Assembly: GCA_026627385.1 (NCBI GenBank)
Contig: JAPNUR010000001.1
Location: 62,001-126,000 of the forward strand
Source: Bacillota bacterium
GTDB taxonomy: Bacteria; Bacillota; Sulfobacillia; Sulfobacillales; Sulfobacillaceae
Direction of reading: 5' to 3'
DNA: 64,000 nt
The notes under the pieces were generated by a model. The model worked only from the letters and a program-made list of their open reading frames with translations, searched no databases and was not told the origin of the DNA. Positions within the stretch are counted from its first letter, which is position 1; every line of letters begins with the position of its first letter. Positions 25,757 to 34,179 of the stretch are shown one piece after another. A program made the position numbers and the translations under genes.

Positions 25757-27510
25757 ACCAGCAATTTCAATCATTGGGAAACATCCTCGCGCAGCTTTCT
25801 GACGACGACCGGGCCACGTTAGCGCAGACCCTCAACGAGCCCGAGGTCTCCGATGAGGTCTTGGCTCGGCGGCTTCTCGATCCAGCCCGTGTCGAAGAGA
25901 TGGTTCAACACCGGTCACCCGAGTTGACCGCTGCCCTCACCCACTGGGTCGCCAACCGGGGGGTGTGGGCCGACTATCGCCGGTACCCTGCGGTCACCAA
26001 AGGCATCCGAGAACTGGCCGAGTGGGGATATTGCTTCGAGGTGCGGTACGGCCCCTATGGCGCCGTTCCTGTTACCCCCTGGGAGCTCATGCCCCGCCTT
26101 TTGCCGCTCTTGTGGGACATTCCCTGGAAACGATTGACGGTGCCGTCCGCCCCCCGATCGCTCTCTCTCGCACCCGTCTGGACGCCATTGACTCACGATC
26201 TCTTCCAAGTATTGTCCTTTGCCCGTCGTGAACCGCTACTCCTCACCACCCAGGGCGAGATTTACCAACGGCTGCGCAATAAACTGGAAAAAATGATGTG
26301 GCCTCGACCAGAAATCAATCCGGCGGCTACGCTCCAGCACATCATCATGATGTTGCAGCGCGTCGATTTTTTGTGGGTACGCGATGACCCATATAGTCTT
26401 GAGGTTTCCACGATGGTCGACCCAGTGTTTGAAGCCGGGCCCCAGCGGTTGTTCCAGAGGCTCAGCAGCCACTGGTTTGATCCATCGCACGTAGCGTGGC
26501 CGCAGTTTATCTGGGTATCGCTTTTAAGCCTAATCCCGCCGGATCAGGCGCTGAAACTGCCAGAGACAGTGAAGTGGCTCCAGCATCTCGGATTCTCGGG
26601 GGTCGCCCAGGATCCGCTCATCTATTACGCGCTGGATGAGTTGGCAGCCTACGATCTGCTTGACCCCAAGAGCACCGTCGGAGCGATGAGGCTTAGCGAT
26701 TGGGCCTACGCCGCCATGAATGGTCATTTTGAGGTACCGGAATCGCACCAAGTGATTGTGCAGCCTAATGGGGAAATCTTGGTTCCGCCGTCTGTGCCTA
26801 TGGGCGAACGTTGGACGATCGATCGGCTAGCGACACGTCTCAAATCTGAACGGGTAATGACATACCGCCTGGATGCCGCGGCTGTAAAACGGGGTGTAGA
26901 GCAAGGGCTGACTGCTCAACAGCATCTGGCTGCGTTGGACGCGCTGGCTGCCCACCCCCTTCCCGACAACGTCCGCATCAATGTCGAAGATTGGTATCGG
27001 CAATTTGGGTGGCACCGGATTATGGAAGTCACCATCATTCACAGCCAAAGCCCCGAGGATTCTTTGAACATCGAACGGGTGTTGGGCAAAGAGGTGCGCG
27101 GCCGCCTGTCCCCGACCGACATCATTATTGGTCAAGACCGCGTCAAGGACGTCCTTAAACGCCTGGAAAAAGCGGGACATCCCCTGTTGCCGAATATCCT
27201 GCGTCCTAGTCAAGAGGAGATGCACCGGTCCGGTGTTTATGCCTCGTTGCGAAGGGTTGAAGACTGGTCCATCGGCCTCTGGCACCCACCAACAACACCG
27301 CCCCCAATCGATGCCATGCGAAAACAGTTCCGTGAGGCGATTCGCCAGGGACGGGCCATTGAGTTAACATACCATGCCAACAGTCACGGAGGCATTCAAA
27401 CCGACACGGTGCTCCCCATTATGGTAGACGGCGAGTGGGTACAGGTTTTTGTCATGAATCAGGGGCGTTATGTGACTGTGCCATGGCGCCAAATTTTATC
27501 GTTCGAATAA
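25753..27510 (+). CDS. Helicase-associated protein (XPB/Ssl2 N-domain, Helicase_C_3-like)
   Basis: A 585-aa protein with no helicase motifs of its own. Around residues 330-430 it contains SHQVIVQPNGEILVPPSVP and following helices, the pattern of the Helicase_C_3 (XPB/Ssl2 N-terminal) domain that is often encoded beside bacterial XPB helicases. The C-terminal 60 residues (FREAIRQGRAIELTYHANS to VPWRQILSFE) recall a WYL-type small barrel. The ATG overlaps the helicase stop codon by four bases, so a stable partnership is likely. It may load or regulate the helicase on DNA; this is inference from operon structure and domain pattern. Confidence 0.78.
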   Translation: MNQQFQSLGNILAQLSDDDRATLAQTLNEPEVSDEVLARRLLDPARVEEMVQHRSPELTAALTHWVANRGVWADYRRYPAVTKGIRELAEWGYCFEVRYGPYGAVPVTPWELMPRLLPLLWDIPWKRLTVPSAPRSLSLAPVWTPLTHDLFQVLSFARREPLLLTTQGEIYQRLRNKLEKMMWPRPEINPAATLQHIIMMLQRVDFLWVRDDPYSLEVSTMVDPVFEAGPQRLFQRLSSHWFDPSHVAWPQFIWVSLLSLIPPDQALKLPETVKWLQHLGFSGVAQDPLIYYALDELAAYDLLDPKSTVGAMRLSDWAYAAMNGHFEVPESHQVIVQPNGEILVPPSVPMGERWTIDRLATRLKSERVMTYRLDAAAVKRGVEQGLTAQQHLAALDALAAHPLPDNVRINVEDWYRQFGWHRIMEVTIIHSQSPEDSLNIERVLGKEVRGRLSPTDIIIGQDRVKDVLKRLEKAGHPLLPNILRPSQEEMHRSGVYASLRRVEDWSIGLWHPPTTPPPIDAMRKQFREAIRQGRAIELTYHANSHGGIQTDTVLPIMVDGEWVQVFVMNQGRYVTVPWRQILSFE

Positions 27511-27716
27511 GGGCGATCGCCCCGCGCGGGAAACGAAGCAATGTCACGAGCGTTAACATTCCGGACCGATAGCGTAATTTGGCGTTGTTCATCCAGGGCT
27601 AGAGGCTCATCCTGATCGACAGCGGGCGATGTTACTTCACGAGGACCTCGTTCCAAAAAAATTCTTTCTGGGCGCGTATCGTTATCTCATATTTGCTATA
27701 TACTGAGGGCAAGACG

Positions 27717-28082
27717 ATGAATCGAATTACCACGCGATTTGCGATGGTAGAGGCCTGTGAAAAGGCTATTCAGAAGTTAGAGCGTTCAGATTATATCAAG
27801 ATCCTTATGACTATGAAGAGATTTGAAGAAGAATGGAAGAAAAGCGTTTCTGATGCGGATATCGCCTCTGGATTTGATCTTCAAAATCTCGAGCATCGAA
27901 AAGGTGCTTATCGTGTCGCTGAAATTCGGGCAGGTCGTAATTGGCGAATTGGTATGATGATATTCAATGACGTTTCGAGAATTTACTGGTTGCATATTTG
28001 GCGTAAGACTGCGCCACGAAATAGGCAAGACTATGATATCGTGAAAGATCGGGCCCACAGAATTTGGAATCAAGGAGACTGA
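27717..28082 (+). CDS. RelE/HigB-like toxin candidate
   Basis: A 121-aa basic protein. The region FDLQNLEHRKGAYRVAEIR followed by RNWRIGMMIFNDVSRIYWLHIWRK has the beta-strand pattern of RelE/HigB mRNA interferases (L-x-G-YRV-x-EIR, then R-x-R near the end). It is encoded directly upstream of an XRE-type gene, two bases apart, the toxin-first order of HigBA systems. ATG 27717 follows GAGGG; a TTG eight codons upstream is less likely. The base composition is visibly more AT-rich than the flanking operons, suggesting recent transfer. Toxicity is not proven; catalytic residues differ among the families. Confidence 0.72.
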   Translation: MNRITTRFAMVEACEKAIQKLERSDYIKILMTMKRFEEEWKKSVSDADIASGFDLQNLEHRKGAYRVAEIRAGRNWRIGMMIFNDVSRIYWLHIWRKTAPRNRQDYDIVKDRAHRIWNQGD

Positions 28083-28084
28083 CG

Positions 28085-28549
28085 ATGGACAATGATATAA
28101 GATTGACAAACGAATCGGTGGATATGTTGTTACAACACCTTTTAGAGCGAGACGACGAGGCATGGAGAGAAGTACTAAAGCAACAATTTCTTTTGGATAC
28201 GATGATTGGACTTTATAAATCTCGGCAAGCGGCTGGTTTGACCCAAGAACAAGTTGCAAAAATCATGAATACGAGTCAGTCAGCGGTTGCAAGATGGGAA
28301 AAAGACTTCGAAGGCAAGATCACACTTCATCGTTTAGCTGATTTTTCTTTAGCATGCGGCGCAGTGCCTAAAATCGTTTTTGAGCCAGATGCGATGGCTA
28401 AACATGGACTTTTTGAAAATCTTAGTGAGTACGCTGGGTTGAATAGCACGGCTAGCTCTACGGTGATAATGTGGCCTCCCACAGAGGAAGTTTCACCAAA
28501 TAATTTTACTTCCGCGGAGGGGACTTCCGATTCGTCACTGGCATCGTAA
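28085..28549 (+). CDS. XRE-family antitoxin-like regulator
   Basis: A 154-aa protein. Residues 45-95 form a Cro/C1 helix-turn-helix (YKSRQAAGLTQEQVAKIMN, TSQSAVARWEK), the usual HigA-type antitoxin and autorepressor domain. The N-terminal 45 residues are acidic helices. The C-terminal 60 residues are polar and low in complexity (rich in Ser, Thr, Glu) and are longer than in ordinary HigA proteins. ATG follows AAGGAG by seven bases and the gene begins two bases after the toxin stop, so co-translation is likely. An operator should lie before 27717 but no clear palindrome is seen. Confidence 0.75.
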   Translation: MDNDIRLTNESVDMLLQHLLERDDEAWREVLKQQFLLDTMIGLYKSRQAAGLTQEQVAKIMNTSQSAVARWEKDFEGKITLHRLADFSLACGAVPKIVFEPDAMAKHGLFENLSEYAGLNSTASSTVIMWPPTEEVSPNNFTSAEGTSDSSLAS

Positions 28550-28564
28550 AGTGGCGGGTAGTTC

Positions 28565-29287
28565 ATGATGATAACACTTATTTCGGCGCGAAAAAGTTTT
28601 GAATTTCCCGTTGACGGACTACGCTTGACCGCCATATCAACTCCTGATACGTTGGAGGCTATTCGCAATCTATGTCATTTTACGTTGGTTCAAATTGCTC
28701 GGCCGATGGAAACTTTTGGCCCTGTTCCAAAGGTATTTCCTCCGGGTGTAGTTTTTAATTCTGGATATTGGGCCGAGGCGGAAGGAAGAAGCGTCTTCAT
28801 TCGCTTTCTTCATGTTGAACAGACTCGGATAGTCATTGATGTCGCGGGGCCTTCAGACGCATTGAATGGTCTCAGTCAGGCCATTTTCAACGTCATACGG
28901 AGAACAGCTCGAGTCTTTGATGACGGTCCGGTACTTACGGACCCTATAGCGGAGCTAGATTATTCGGAAATGACGATTCAACTTCCGGGGCCCTTAACTT
29001 TGATTTTGCCCGCTCCCCTGCGTGAACTCTTCTTAAATTTCAGTGCTAACGAAGGCAATCATACATTGTTATCATCACTGTTCATTAGTCAGCATTTATC
29101 AAATGTTCCTTACGAGGGAGATCGATTAAGCTCCCCGATTATCAGTCAGGGTTATCGCTTATCCTTGCGCAAGGGAACAGTTCCAGAACAATACGTATAT
29201 TTTAGCGGGGCACCGCTCAACACGGAAGCTCATCGGGATTATCTGACAAAACTTCACGGCATCGTAACGCAGCTACTGAATCTATAG
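28565..29287 (+). CDS. Hypothetical protein, third gene of the toxin-antitoxin-like operon
   Basis: A 240-aa soluble protein starting 15 bases after the antitoxin stop (ATG 28565 or 28568, weak ribosome binding site). It appears to be mixed alpha/beta, with several hydrophobic strands (VFIRFLHVEQTRIVIDVAG, QLPGPLTLILPAP), and no catalytic motif or known family is recognised. It shares the AT-richer composition of the two genes before it and differs from the rest of the window, so the three were probably acquired together. It could be a chaperone, a second antitoxin or a sensor, but this is speculation. Confidence 0.65.
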   Translation: MMITLISARKSFEFPVDGLRLTAISTPDTLEAIRNLCHFTLVQIARPMETFGPVPKVFPPGVVFNSGYWAEAEGRSVFIRFLHVEQTRIVIDVAGPSDALNGLSQAIFNVIRRTARVFDDGPVLTDPIAELDYSEMTIQLPGPLTLILPAPLRELFLNFSANEGNHTLLSSLFISQHLSNVPYEGDRLSSPIISQGYRLSLRKGTVPEQYVYFSGAPLNTEAHRDYLTKLHGIVTQLLNL

Positions 29288-29640
29288 AACGGCGGAAAGC
29301 CGACCCACGCGTCGCTGGTCCTCCATCAAGACCGCTGCAAGCAGGCGGAGGAGGCCACGCGATGCGGGCGAATCCCCACCAAATCGGCACGCCGGTCCTT
29401 GTCCTTGTTCAGCCGTTCCCACGGATTTGTCGAACGATGCGTTGCTGACGGTCGTGCAAAAAGATCGGAGAGGCCAGTGCATCCTCACCCGCGGTTTCTA
29501 GCACGTCAGCGGCTTTGGAAACCCGAGGCCATCAGTCCGCAACCACCGGAGCCCACGCCTCTCGGGCTTTGCGCTGACCCAGCGGTACCCAGTGATCTAC
29601 GTCCTTGACATAGACCGTCTTTCTTCGACGCCCACCGACA
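29285..29640 (-). pseudogene. IS256-family (Mutator) transposase remnant
   Basis: The C-terminal part of an IS256-type transposase can be read on the minus strand across three frames: AADVLETAGEDALASPIF, then STNPWERLNKDKDRRADLVG (the conserved TNP-ERLN-E-KRRT-VVGIFP block, 29460-29345), then LLRLLAAVLMEDQ. At least two frameshifts and stop codons interrupt it, and the upstream two thirds, including the DDE residues, are missing. No terminal inverted repeats are visible. It marks the right edge of the AT-rich toxin-antitoxin island. Confidence 0.75.
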
Positions 29641-29736
29641 CCATTCGCACCGTAGCCACACAAGCCTTTTCACCTTCGCATTGCAAACAAAACCAGGGAG
29701 TTCGCGATGTGCTATGATGGAAATGGAAATGAGGGA

Positions 29737-30264
29737 ATGCAGGTGGATGTCGGGACCTTTCGAGACACGCTTGCGCAGTATGCTACGGGCGTTACCATTG
29801 TACTTAGCCGCTACGGACCCATCACGCATGGAATGACGGTCAACTCGTTTACCTCTGTTTCCCTAAATCCTCCTATGGTGTTGTTCTGCGCCGAAAATCA
29901 AGCCGATACCTTGCGCACTATCCAGCAAGCCGGGTATTTCACCGTGAGTATCTTAAGCGACCAGCACGCGTGGTTAAGTCAACGCTTTGCCGTAGCCGGA
30001 TCGCACGCCGAACTCCTGTCTCATCTTAAGCTGGGCCAAAGCCCCACGGGGGGTGTTCCCTTTTTACAAGATGCGCTCGCATACCTCGAGTGCCGTGTTC
30101 AGAATCTCATCCCCGCAGGGGACCACCATATCATTTTAGGTCTCGTGGAGCACCTTGGGCGTCTCCGAGAGGGTACCCCCCTCATTTACTTTGATCACCG
30201 CTATCGACAGTTGGCACCCGCGCCAGCGGATTCATCGGAAGCCCCTCGAGATCATCGGCCGTAA
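29737..30264 (+). CDS. Flavin reductase-like FMN-binding protein
   Basis: A roughly 175-aa protein of the DIM6/NTAB (HpaC-like) family. It has the N-terminal TFRDTLAQYATGVTIVLS and the FMN-binding strand GMTVNSFTSVSLNPPMVLFC, then DHHIILGLVEHL near the end. Such proteins use NAD(P)H to reduce FMN for monooxygenases, or are oxygenases themselves. ATG 29737 or GTG 29743 (seven bases after GAGGG) are the best starts. A TATGAT element lies about 20 bases upstream. Its 3' end overlaps the convergent gene at 30182 by about 80 bases. No partner oxygenase is nearby. Confidence 0.82.
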   Translation: MQVDVGTFRDTLAQYATGVTIVLSRYGPITHGMTVNSFTSVSLNPPMVLFCAENQADTLRTIQQAGYFTVSILSDQHAWLSQRFAVAGSHAELLSHLKLGQSPTGGVPFLQDALAYLECRVQNLIPAGDHHIILGLVEHLGRLREGTPLIYFDHRYRQLAPAPADSSEAPRDHRP

Positions 30265-30496
30265 CCTCGATGCCGCCCAGCGGAATTTTCCCGCCATGGC
30301 GTGCGGCCTGGCGAAAGACCACGGCATGGACAAACGACTTTAACTTCTGCGGGCGATAGACGGTGTAGCCCAGCGAACGCAGCACCTCTTTCGGGACGCG
30401 GATAGGACAGTGCAAAAATTCCACCGCCGTGTTAATGACCACCTCGTCTGTTTGCGATCGGTCAACGCTTATAATGACGATATCCTTTTCAGTCAC
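30182..30496 (-). CDS. Hypothetical protein downstream of gmk
   Basis: A 104-aa basic protein starting at GTG 30496 close behind GGGAGG. It begins TEKDIVIISVDRSQTDEVVI and contains LHCPIRVPKEVLRSLGYTVYRP in the middle. No family is recognised; it is not the omega subunit that often follows gmk. It is the last gene of the minus-strand HIT-monooxygenase-gmk group, 28 bases after gmk. Its end overlaps the flavin reductase gene by about 80 bases, which is unusual, so the C-terminal part may be less constrained. Confidence 0.5.
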   Translation of the reverse strand: MTEKDIVIISVDRSQTDEVVINTAVEFLHCPIRVPKEVLRSLGYTVYRPQKLKSFVHAVVFRQAARHGGKIPLGGIEVTADDLEGLPMNPLARVPTVDSGDQSK

Positions 30497-30524
30497 AGGC
30501 CTCCCTCGCTCCCTTTGCCCATCA

Positions 30525-31151
30525 TCACGAAAAAGACATGTCGCCCTTTAGATCTTTCAGCATGGCCTTGAGCTCCATCTGCCCTTGACGCCGACAACGC
30601 TCAGCCTGAATAATGCTTTCGACCCGCGCAATGCAATCCTCCAAATTATCGTTCTTCACAATATAATCATAGGACTGGGCATGACGAATCTGATCAACGG
30701 CATTGGCCAGTCGCGCGGACAGGTTCTCCACGCGCGATCGGCTCAAAATCCGCTGCTTCAAGACCTCAAGACTGGGAGGCAATAGAAAAATCCCCACCAC
30801 TCGCCGGTGGCGCGCCGTATACTTTAACCGGCCTTTGTAGTCTAGCTCAATGATCCCGTCGTGACCCGGAATGAAAAGCTCATTGGGCGAGCCATAATAA
30901 TGGTCCTGGTACACCTGTTCGTACTCAAAGAGCTTGCCTTGGTCAATCAAGGCACGAAACGTTTCTACACTAACAAAGCGATAGTCAAAGCCATCGACCT
31001 CGCCGTCGCGCGGTTGACGGGTGGTGTACGTTACCACTTTATGCAAACTCTTATCACGCTCCAAGAGAGCCCGCATCACGGATCCCTTGCCAGCCCCAGA
31101 CGGCCCGGTAAACACAAACAAAATCGGTTCCAATGCGTTCTCCCCCACCAT
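30525..31151 (-). CDS. gmk: Guanylate kinase
   Basis: Phosphorylates GMP to GDP with ATP. The 208-aa protein has the P-loop GPSGAGKGSV, the GMP-binding TTRQPRDGEVDGFDYRFV block, ELDYKGRLKY-like core and the C-terminal lid region RSRVENLSARLANA. Length is standard. It starts eight bases after the stop of the nitronate-monooxygenase-like gene and probably is co-transcribed with it and with the HIT gene. Confidence 0.92.
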   Translation of the reverse strand: MVGENALEPILFVFTGPSGAGKGSVMRALLERDKSLHKVVTYTTRQPRDGEVDGFDYRFVSVETFRALIDQGKLFEYEQVYQDHYYGSPNELFIPGHDGIIELDYKGRLKYTARHRRVVGIFLLPPSLEVLKQRILSRSRVENLSARLANAVDQIRHAQSYDYIVKNDNLEDCIARVESIIQAERCRRQGQMELKAMLKDLKGDMSFS

Positions 31152-31159
31152 CCGCTGTC

Positions 31160-32140
31160 TTACTGTTCCGTAACCTCGCCATGCGCCCGAAAGAGGGTAA
31201 CCAGCGTGTTCATACTGTGAATGGCTTCGCTTTCCAACCGGTCAAGCAATTCCTGAACCGTTGGGATGTCGTGAATCAGACCCGTCACCTGGCCCGCCCA
31301 GACAAACCCCTCCTCCAACGCCCCTTCAACGGCCGCCCGATAATTGACGTTCCCCTGAATCAACGGCAACAATTCCTCGAGGTTGGCACCACTGGACTCC
31401 AGCGCCTGAATTTTGGCCACGTGCGGTGAGGGCAATGTGCGCCCCGGTCGGCCGAGGCTACGCTCAATAATAGTGGTTTCGTGAATGTCATGGCGGATCA
31501 ACGCCTCTTTATACCGTGGGTGCGCCGCGCACTCCCGGGTGGCCACAAACCGCGTCCCCATTTCCACCCCTGCGGCTCCTAACCCCAAGGCCGCAAGCAA
31601 TTGGCGCCCATCTCCAATTCCCCCCGAGGCCACCACCGGCACCTCTACAGCGTCCACGAGTCGACGGGTCAGCACTAGCGTGCCCACATCGTCACGGCCT
31701 AAGTGTCCGCCCCCTTCGACGCCCACCGCGATGATGACTGATGCCCCGAGCGCTTCCGCCTTTTTTGCCGCCCGCACGCCCGCCACTAATACCATTAGTC
31801 GAGCACCGGACGCTAGAATGCGGTCAACATAAGGCGCCGGATTTCCTCCAGTCACGGAAATGACAGGGACTTTGAGGTCCAATGCCGTATGCAATAGATC
31901 ATCAATGGGGCGATGGCCCAGGGCAAAATTCACTCCGAAGGGCTCTCGTGTGAGTTGCCGCACTGCCGCAATTTCGCGAGCTAGTGCTGCCGCATCCGGC
32001 AAGGTGGTAGCGGTGATTTGTCCAAGACCCCCGGCGTTACTGACGGCAGCGGCCAGCTCGGCCCGCGCTAGATACGCCAGTCCCCCTTGAATAATCGGGC
32101 GACGAATGCCTAGCAAGTCCGTCAATCGCGTCCTGATCAA
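31160..32140 (-). CDS. Nitronate monooxygenase / FabK-like FMN enzyme
   Basis: A 326-aa TIM-barrel flavoprotein. Family motifs: PIIQGGLAYLARAELAAAVSNAGGLG at the start, VEGGGHLGRDDVGT, and VPVVASGGIGDGRQL with AGVEMGTRFVAT for phosphate binding of FMN. The family includes nitronate monooxygenases and FabK enoyl-ACP reductases; without fatty-acid genes nearby the former (general) label is safer. The start is TTG at 32140, whose bases overlap the HIT stop codon (TTGA), so translational coupling is likely. Confidence 0.82.
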   Translation of the reverse strand: MIRTRLTDLLGIRRPIIQGGLAYLARAELAAAVSNAGGLGQITATTLPDAAALAREIAAVRQLTREPFGVNFALGHRPIDDLLHTALDLKVPVISVTGGNPAPYVDRILASGARLMVLVAGVRAAKKAEALGASVIIAVGVEGGGHLGRDDVGTLVLTRRLVDAVEVPVVASGGIGDGRQLLAALGLGAAGVEMGTRFVATRECAAHPRYKEALIRHDIHETTIIERSLGRPGRTLPSPHVAKIQALESSGANLEELLPLIQGNVNYRAAVEGALEEGFVWAGQVTGLIHDIPTVQELLDRLESEAIHSMNTLVTLFRAHGEVTEQ

Positions 32141-32535
32141 AGGGATCCCAGCGCTTCCCGGATTTTAGCTGCCATCTGGCTGAGCTCTTCTGCCGACGCG
32201 GCGGTGGCCCGCGAAAAATCTAAATCCGCCATGGTGTCGGCAGGAATGAGGTGCAAATGCGCGTGCGGCACATCAAACCCCGCCACCACAGCCCCGATCC
32301 TTTCGGCGCCAGTAACCTGTCGAATGGCCCGGGTAATCGGCTTGGCAAACAGCAGCACACGCGATAGCAACGCATCATCCAAATCAAAGAAATAGTCTAT
32401 TTCCTGCTTCGGCACCACCAGGGTATGCCCAGGCCTCACCGGTCGGATATCTAAAAACGCCAAAAACTCGTCATTTTCCAGGATGCGATGACTCGGGATC
32501 TCCCCGGCTATAATCCGCGAAAACACTGACGGCAT
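32137..32535 (-). CDS. HIT family nucleotide-binding hydrolase
   Basis: A 132-aa histidine triad protein; the catalytic HAHLHLIPAD motif is near residue 93. Members hydrolyse nucleoside phosphoramidates and acyl-adenylates. Typical N-terminal pattern CIF-like SRIIAGEIPSHRILENDEF and FLDIRPVRPGHTLVVPK are present. The first ATG of the open frame is further upstream, but ATG 32535 has a good GGAAGGA site and matches the family start. It is the first gene of the operon with the FMN enzyme and gmk. Confidence 0.88.
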   Translation of the reverse strand: MPSVFSRIIAGEIPSHRILENDEFLAFLDIRPVRPGHTLVVPKQEIDYFFDLDDALLSRVLLFAKPITRAIRQVTGAERIGAVVAGFDVPHAHLHLIPADTMADLDFSRATAASAEELSQMAAKIREALGSL

Positions 32536-32756
32536 AACGTGTCCTTCCCTTACTTTCTTTGGATTTTCATCGTTCTTTGCCTTGTCAAATGTCTGCAACC
32601 AGACAAAGTCAGGTCGCCCACGAACCTCGTAGGTTAACGTTTAGTATACCGTCTTCTCCTCATTCGGAAAACCGACTTCAGAGGCCTCGCACCACTAAAC
32701 CTTCTGATTGATAAGCTTGACGCCTGTGGGCCATCCTAACAGCGGAGGTGAGGTCA

Positions 32757-33011
32757 GTGAGTCAAGCTATTGTCGCCGTTGAGCCGCCACTATCGCCGTT
32801 TGCCCGTGCGCTCGAAGACGCGGGTTATCGCGTGATCGCACTGGACGAAGAAGCCCTGAGTGTGGCTGACGCCATTGTCGTCCAAGGCATGGACAACCAT
32901 TTTTTGGGGATGGAAGATCCTCTGACCCGGGCACCTGTCATCAATGCCGACGGCAGAACGCCGGCGGAAGTGGTGGGCGAGGTCAATCGCCGTGCACTGA
33001 TTCAGGCCTAA
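32757..33011 (+). CDS. UPF0180 (YkuS-like) small protein
   Basis: An 84-aa protein matching YkuS in length and pattern: ALEDAGYRVIALDEE, then VVQGMDNHFLGMEDPLTRAPVI, then ADGRTPAEVVGEV. The function of the family is unknown. GTG 32757 follows GGAGGTGAGG closely. It is monocistronic, with a strong terminator 8 bases after the stop codon, and is divergent from the HIT operon. Confidence 0.8.
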   Translation: MSQAIVAVEPPLSPFARALEDAGYRVIALDEEALSVADAIVVQGMDNHFLGMEDPLTRAPVINADGRTPAEVVGEVNRRALIQA

Positions 33012-33018
33012 TCCTCCC

Positions 33019-33048
33019 GGGGAGGCATTGACGCCTCCCCACTGTTTT
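33019..33048 (+). terminator. Rho-independent terminator after the YkuS-like gene
   Basis: GGGGAGGC-ATTGAC-GCCTCCCC gives a perfect eight-base-pair stem with a six-base loop (33019-33040), followed by ACTGTTTTCG. Confidence 0.8.
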
Positions 33049-33263
33049 CGAAATCCCCAACCTGTGATACCATCATCCATATCCTAAGAATGTCGAGGTC
33101 AGAGGTTGACATGGCATGGTCCCGACGCGTAAGCAACGTAAACGCCACGATTCGACAACACCATAGCGGCGATTGTAGCCACTGCATTACGGGTTTAAGG
33201 GTACCATTCGTCTCGCGTACGACGTACCCGGCGGCCAGCGCAATGCGTTAAAGGAGGCATCTC

Positions 33264-34055
33264 ATGGAAATACAGGGGTTGAAGGTCCTCGATCGCCCCG
33301 CAAAACCGCGTACCGTAGGCGTTACCTGGTGCATAGACGACGGCGCTCCTGTTGACTGGTTTCGCGACATCATCCGCTCGTATCACCGCCTGATTGACGG
33401 CGTAAAATTCGGCTGGGGCACGGCCTTAGTCACCGATCACTTAGACGCCAAAGTGGCGGCATGCCAACAATATCGCGTGGACTATTGTTTTGGCGGTACG
33501 CTGTTTGAGGCATATTGGCTTCAACACCGGCTTGATGCCTTCTTTCAGTTGCTGGAAACGTACCGTTGCCCGGTGGTGGAGATTTCCGACGGCACGGTGC
33601 ACCTGAGTGCCAAAGATCGGCGTCACGTCATCCGCGACTTTAAAGCCCACCTGCGGGTTTTTACCGAGGTTGGCAGCAAAAACCCGGAAGAGTCCCGCCA
33701 TTGGACCGCCGAGGATTGGGTGCGTCGAATTACCGAGGACCGCGAATCGGGGTCCGACATGGTAATTTTAGAAGCGCGCGAATCAGGGACCATTGGACTC
33801 TATTTACCCTCCGGCGAAATTCGCACGGACGTGGCTACCGGCATTTTGGCTTCCTCGCTTGATCCGCGTTGGCTCATGTTCGAAGCACCCCAGAAAGCGC
33901 AGCAGGTGTATTGGATCCATCGCATTGGCCCCGGCGTCAATTTGTCCAATATTCCCTTAAACGGGAGTGTGAACTTGGAAACCCTGCGGCTCGGCTTGCG
34001 ATCGGATACGTTGGACCTCCTCTCCCAACCATCGTCGCTGTTTGCCCAAGGGTAG
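33264..34055 (+). CDS. comA: Phosphosulfolactate synthase
   Basis: Condenses phosphoenolpyruvate with sulfite to (2R)-phospho-3-sulfolactate (ComA/YitD family, TIM barrel, 263 aa). Family motifs: KPRTVGVTWCIDDG, IDGVKFGWGTALV, GGTLFEAYW, CPVVEISDGTVHLS and VILEARESGTIGLY. ATG follows AAAGGAGG by six bases. In methanogens the route leads to coenzyme M; in Bacillus it leads to sulfolactate in spores, the more likely end product here. It needs sulfite, which the cysH pathway in this window makes. The next gene, surE, encodes a phosphatase and starts 125 bases downstream. Confidence 0.85.
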   Translation: MEIQGLKVLDRPAKPRTVGVTWCIDDGAPVDWFRDIIRSYHRLIDGVKFGWGTALVTDHLDAKVAACQQYRVDYCFGGTLFEAYWLQHRLDAFFQLLETYRCPVVEISDGTVHLSAKDRRHVIRDFKAHLRVFTEVGSKNPEESRHWTAEDWVRRITEDRESGSDMVILEARESGTIGLYLPSGEIRTDVATGILASSLDPRWLMFEAPQKAQQVYWIHRIGPGVNLSNIPLNGSVNLETLRLGLRSDTLDLLSQPSSLFAQG

Positions 34056-34179
34056 TGATGTCCAACGCCTTTTTTACCCAACATTAATCTGACCATAACC
34101 CATGCGATGACGACGTAAGATATGCTGAGGGTGCGGCACCATGGAGCCGCCCACTCAGATCCATAGGGAGATCGCCACG

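Noticed and set aside
33082-33094. The 13-mer TCCTAAGAATGTC occurs here and again at 43175-43187, both in intergenic DNA.
   Set aside because: Shared 13-mers are expected many times by chance in 64 kb, and the flanks do not align convincingly.
33111-33250. A 46-codon frame before comA.
   Set aside because: Composition is random-like, the ribosome binding site is weak, and the comA leader would explain the region equally well.
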